Program-made: the position numbers and the translations under genes | Notes under the pieces: generated by a model | The model's database searches: none | What the model saw: only the letters and a program-made list of their open reading frames with translations | What the model was told of the DNA's origin: nothing | Shown here: positions 62,495 to 64,000 of the stretch, one piece after another | Numbering within the stretch: position 1 is the first letter of the stretch | Layout: every line of letters begins with the position of its first letter | NCBI GenBank assembly: GCA_002840275.1 | Contig: PHAB01000010.1 | Location: forward strand, 1 to 64,000 | DNA length: 64,000 bases | Direction: 5' to 3' | Source: Firmicutes bacterium HGW-Firmicutes-14 | GTDB taxonomy: Bacteria > Bacillota > Thermincolia > Thermincolales > UBA2595

Positions 62495-63868
62495 TCACTT
62501 TTTCTTGGTTTTTCTAGCAACCCATCCCGGGTATACCACCTGTTTGCTTCTCTCCACACATAAAGCGCCTTCAGGAACATTCTTGGTCACTGTGGACCCG
62601 GCCCCCACTATAGCTTCCCGGCCAATATTCACCGGTGCGACCAGGTTGGAATTGCTTCCGATAAAGGCCTTATCCCCGATAACAGTTTTAGATTTTCTCG
62701 AACCGTCGTAATTGCACGTTATGGTGCCTGCCCCAACATTAACCTGTTCACCAATTTCAGCATCACCCACATAGCTCAGGTGAGGAACTTTACTGCCCTG
62801 GCCAATAACAGATTTTTTGATTTCTACGAAATCTCCTACTTTGACATCGTCTCTCAACACCGTCCCGGGCCTGATATAGGCAAAAGGCCCGACAGTAACA
62901 CTGTTCCCTATGACCGATTCCGCCACCACCGAATTGTGTATGGTTGAATCATGCCCCACTTCTACATGACTAAGGCGGGAATAAGGGCCGATACGGCAAT
63001 TAGGGCCAATTTGGCACCTGCCCTCAATAATTGTCCCGGGATAAATAATTGAATCCGGACCGATAGAAACATCCCTGTCTATATAAGTATTGTGAGGATC
63101 AATGATTGTTACACCCTCTACCATAAGCTCTTCCAGGACCCTGTGCCTTAATGCCCTTTCTGCTTCAGCCAGCTGGACCCTGTCGTTTATGCCCATAACT
63201 TCTAAAGAATCTCCTATCCTGACCGTCCCAATACTGTTCCCCATCTTTCTGATAATTGCAAGGACATCGGTAAGATAAAATTCCCCCTGGGCATTGGCCG
63301 GACTTATTTCCCGCAAACCGCTGAAGAGGCTTTGCCCGTTGAAACAATATATTCCCGTATTAATTTCATTAATATTAAGCTGTTCGGAAGAAGCATCTTT
63401 ATGTTCTACTATGCCTTCAACAGAGCCGTTTTCATTTCTTAAAATCCTCCCATATCCTTTAGGGTCATCCACGACCGCCGTCAAAACAGTGACAGAAGCG
63501 CCGGACCTGTCATGAGATTCAATCAATCCAGCCAGAGTATCAGGTGTAATGAGGGGAGTATCGCCACATAAAACCAGGACATTGCCGTTAACGCCGGACA
63601 GAAGCGGTCCTGCCTGCATTACGGCATGACCTGTCCCCAGTTGTTCTTCCTGTTTGACCCACTCAACTCCGGCATCAATCGCTTTCCGCACAGTTTCCGC
63701 TCCATGACCTATAACAACAATGTTACGGCTAATCCCCGCTTTCTCTGCCGCTCTTATTACGTGACAGAGCATCGGCTGCCCGCAAATATTATGCAAGACC
63801 TTGGGAATCTGTGATTTCATACGTGTACCCTTACCGGCTGCCAAAATAATTGAGACTGTGTTTCCCAA
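62495..63868 (-). CDS. glmU: Bifunctional GlmU, UDP-GlcNAc pyrophosphorylase/glucosamine-1-phosphate acetyltransferase
   Basis: Makes UDP-GlcNAc for peptidoglycan. 457 residues: N-terminal uridyltransferase with L-A-A-G-K-G-T-R-M-K and the C-G-D-T-P-L-I loop; C-terminal left-handed beta-helix of hexapeptide repeats (about 255-450) ending with the acetyltransferase site. TTG start behind GGGAGGAGACA. Heads the glmU-prs pair; purR-spoVG would be expected to the right in the conserved order. Confidence 0.97.
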   Translation of the reverse strand: MGNTVSIILAAGKGTRMKSQIPKVLHNICGQPMLCHVIRAAEKAGISRNIVVIGHGAETVRKAIDAGVEWVKQEEQLGTGHAVMQAGPLLSGVNGNVLVLCGDTPLITPDTLAGLIESHDRSGASVTVLTAVVDDPKGYGRILRNENGSVEGIVEHKDASSEQLNINEINTGIYCFNGQSLFSGLREISPANAQGEFYLTDVLAIIRKMGNSIGTVRIGDSLEVMGINDRVQLAEAERALRHRVLEELMVEGVTIIDPHNTYIDRDVSIGPDSIIYPGTIIEGRCQIGPNCRIGPYSRLSHVEVGHDSTIHNSVVAESVIGNSVTVGPFAYIRPGTVLRDDVKVGDFVEIKKSVIGQGSKVPHLSYVGDAEIGEQVNVGAGTITCNYDGSRKSKTVIGDKAFIGSNSNLVAPVNIGREAIVGAGSTVTKNVPEGALCVERSKQVVYPGWVARKTKKK

Positions 63869-64000
63869 TACTGTCTCCTCCCTGTTTAATGCTGTTAGCA
63901 GTCTTTGCCTTCAGATATTATATTATTCCACGGAAAACCGAGTTTTCCTGCGGTTTTTGAAAATCTTCGCGTGTCTTTTAACCACAAGGGGTTCTTCAAA
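63869..64000. other. Upstream region at right edge
   Basis: AT-rich sequence with a short hairpin (GGAAAAC/GTTTTCC around 63941-63957). The glmU promoter should lie here, but I see no convincing complete -35/-10 pair. Nothing else supported. Confidence 0.3.

Overview
The window reads as chromosome from an anaerobic, endospore-forming, low-to-mid GC Gram-positive bacterium of the class Clostridia, most like the Peptococcaceae/Thermincola group (inference). The reasons are a sporulation gene set (spoIIE, spoIID, yabP, yabQ, spoVT, a SpoVB-type flippase, fin), Wood-Ljungdahl related genes (formate-tetrahydrofolate ligase, a CO dehydrogenase homologue), frequent TTG/GTG starts behind strong GGAGG sites, and sigma-A type TTGACA/TATAAT promoters. 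No complete rRNA, tRNA, CRISPR array, prophage or transposase gene is visible.

Almost everything is on the minus strand. Read right to left, the backbone is glmU-prs-...-ctc-pth-fin-mfd-prsA-spoVT-spoVB-mazG-hup-rqcP-spoIID-yabP-yabQ-HTH-divIC-S1-ppx-...-spoIIE-kinase-tilS-ftsH-...-folP-folB-folK-...-coaX-dusB-...-greA-lysS. This matches the origin-proximal gcaD-to-lysS order of Bacillus subtilis. Three tandem promoters point off the left edge, where an rRNA operon would follow lysS.

Lineage-specific blocks sit in that backbone: (1) 2.8-4.8 kb, an acyl-ACP-reductase-like dehydrogenase and a 'quinate dehydrogenase'-type protein in the coaX operon; (2) 6.7-15.6 kb, an orphan CheX, an AAA+ ATPase with two near-duplicate VWA proteins on the plus strand, and a 899-residue class III aminotransferase fused to an acyl-reductase-like domain; (3) 15.7-23.9 kb, cofactor genes nadA-nadB-nadC, birA-bioY (with a visible BirA operator) and panB-panC-panD with a candidate ketopantoate reductase; (4) 26.9-31.6 kb, creatininase family, a 117-bp hairpin element, fhs with a long structured leader, a thioesterase and ndk; (5) 38.9-41.6 kb, little-known genes beside spoIIE, one with a SPOCS-like (DUF3794) pattern; (6) 59.4-61.3 kb, a CO dehydrogenase homologue.

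The two most unusual genes are the CO dehydrogenase homologue, which keeps the B-cluster cysteines but has lost all five cysteine ligands of the catalytic Ni-Fe C-cluster, and the aminotransferase/acyl-reductase fusion, whose domains could together turn an acyl thioester into an amine. Other second-look signals are perfect tandem DnaA boxes ahead of the HTH-divIC operon, Spo0A-box candidates ahead of cheX and spoIIE, and the structured fhs leader. All calls are from reading sequence and translations; no database search was run.
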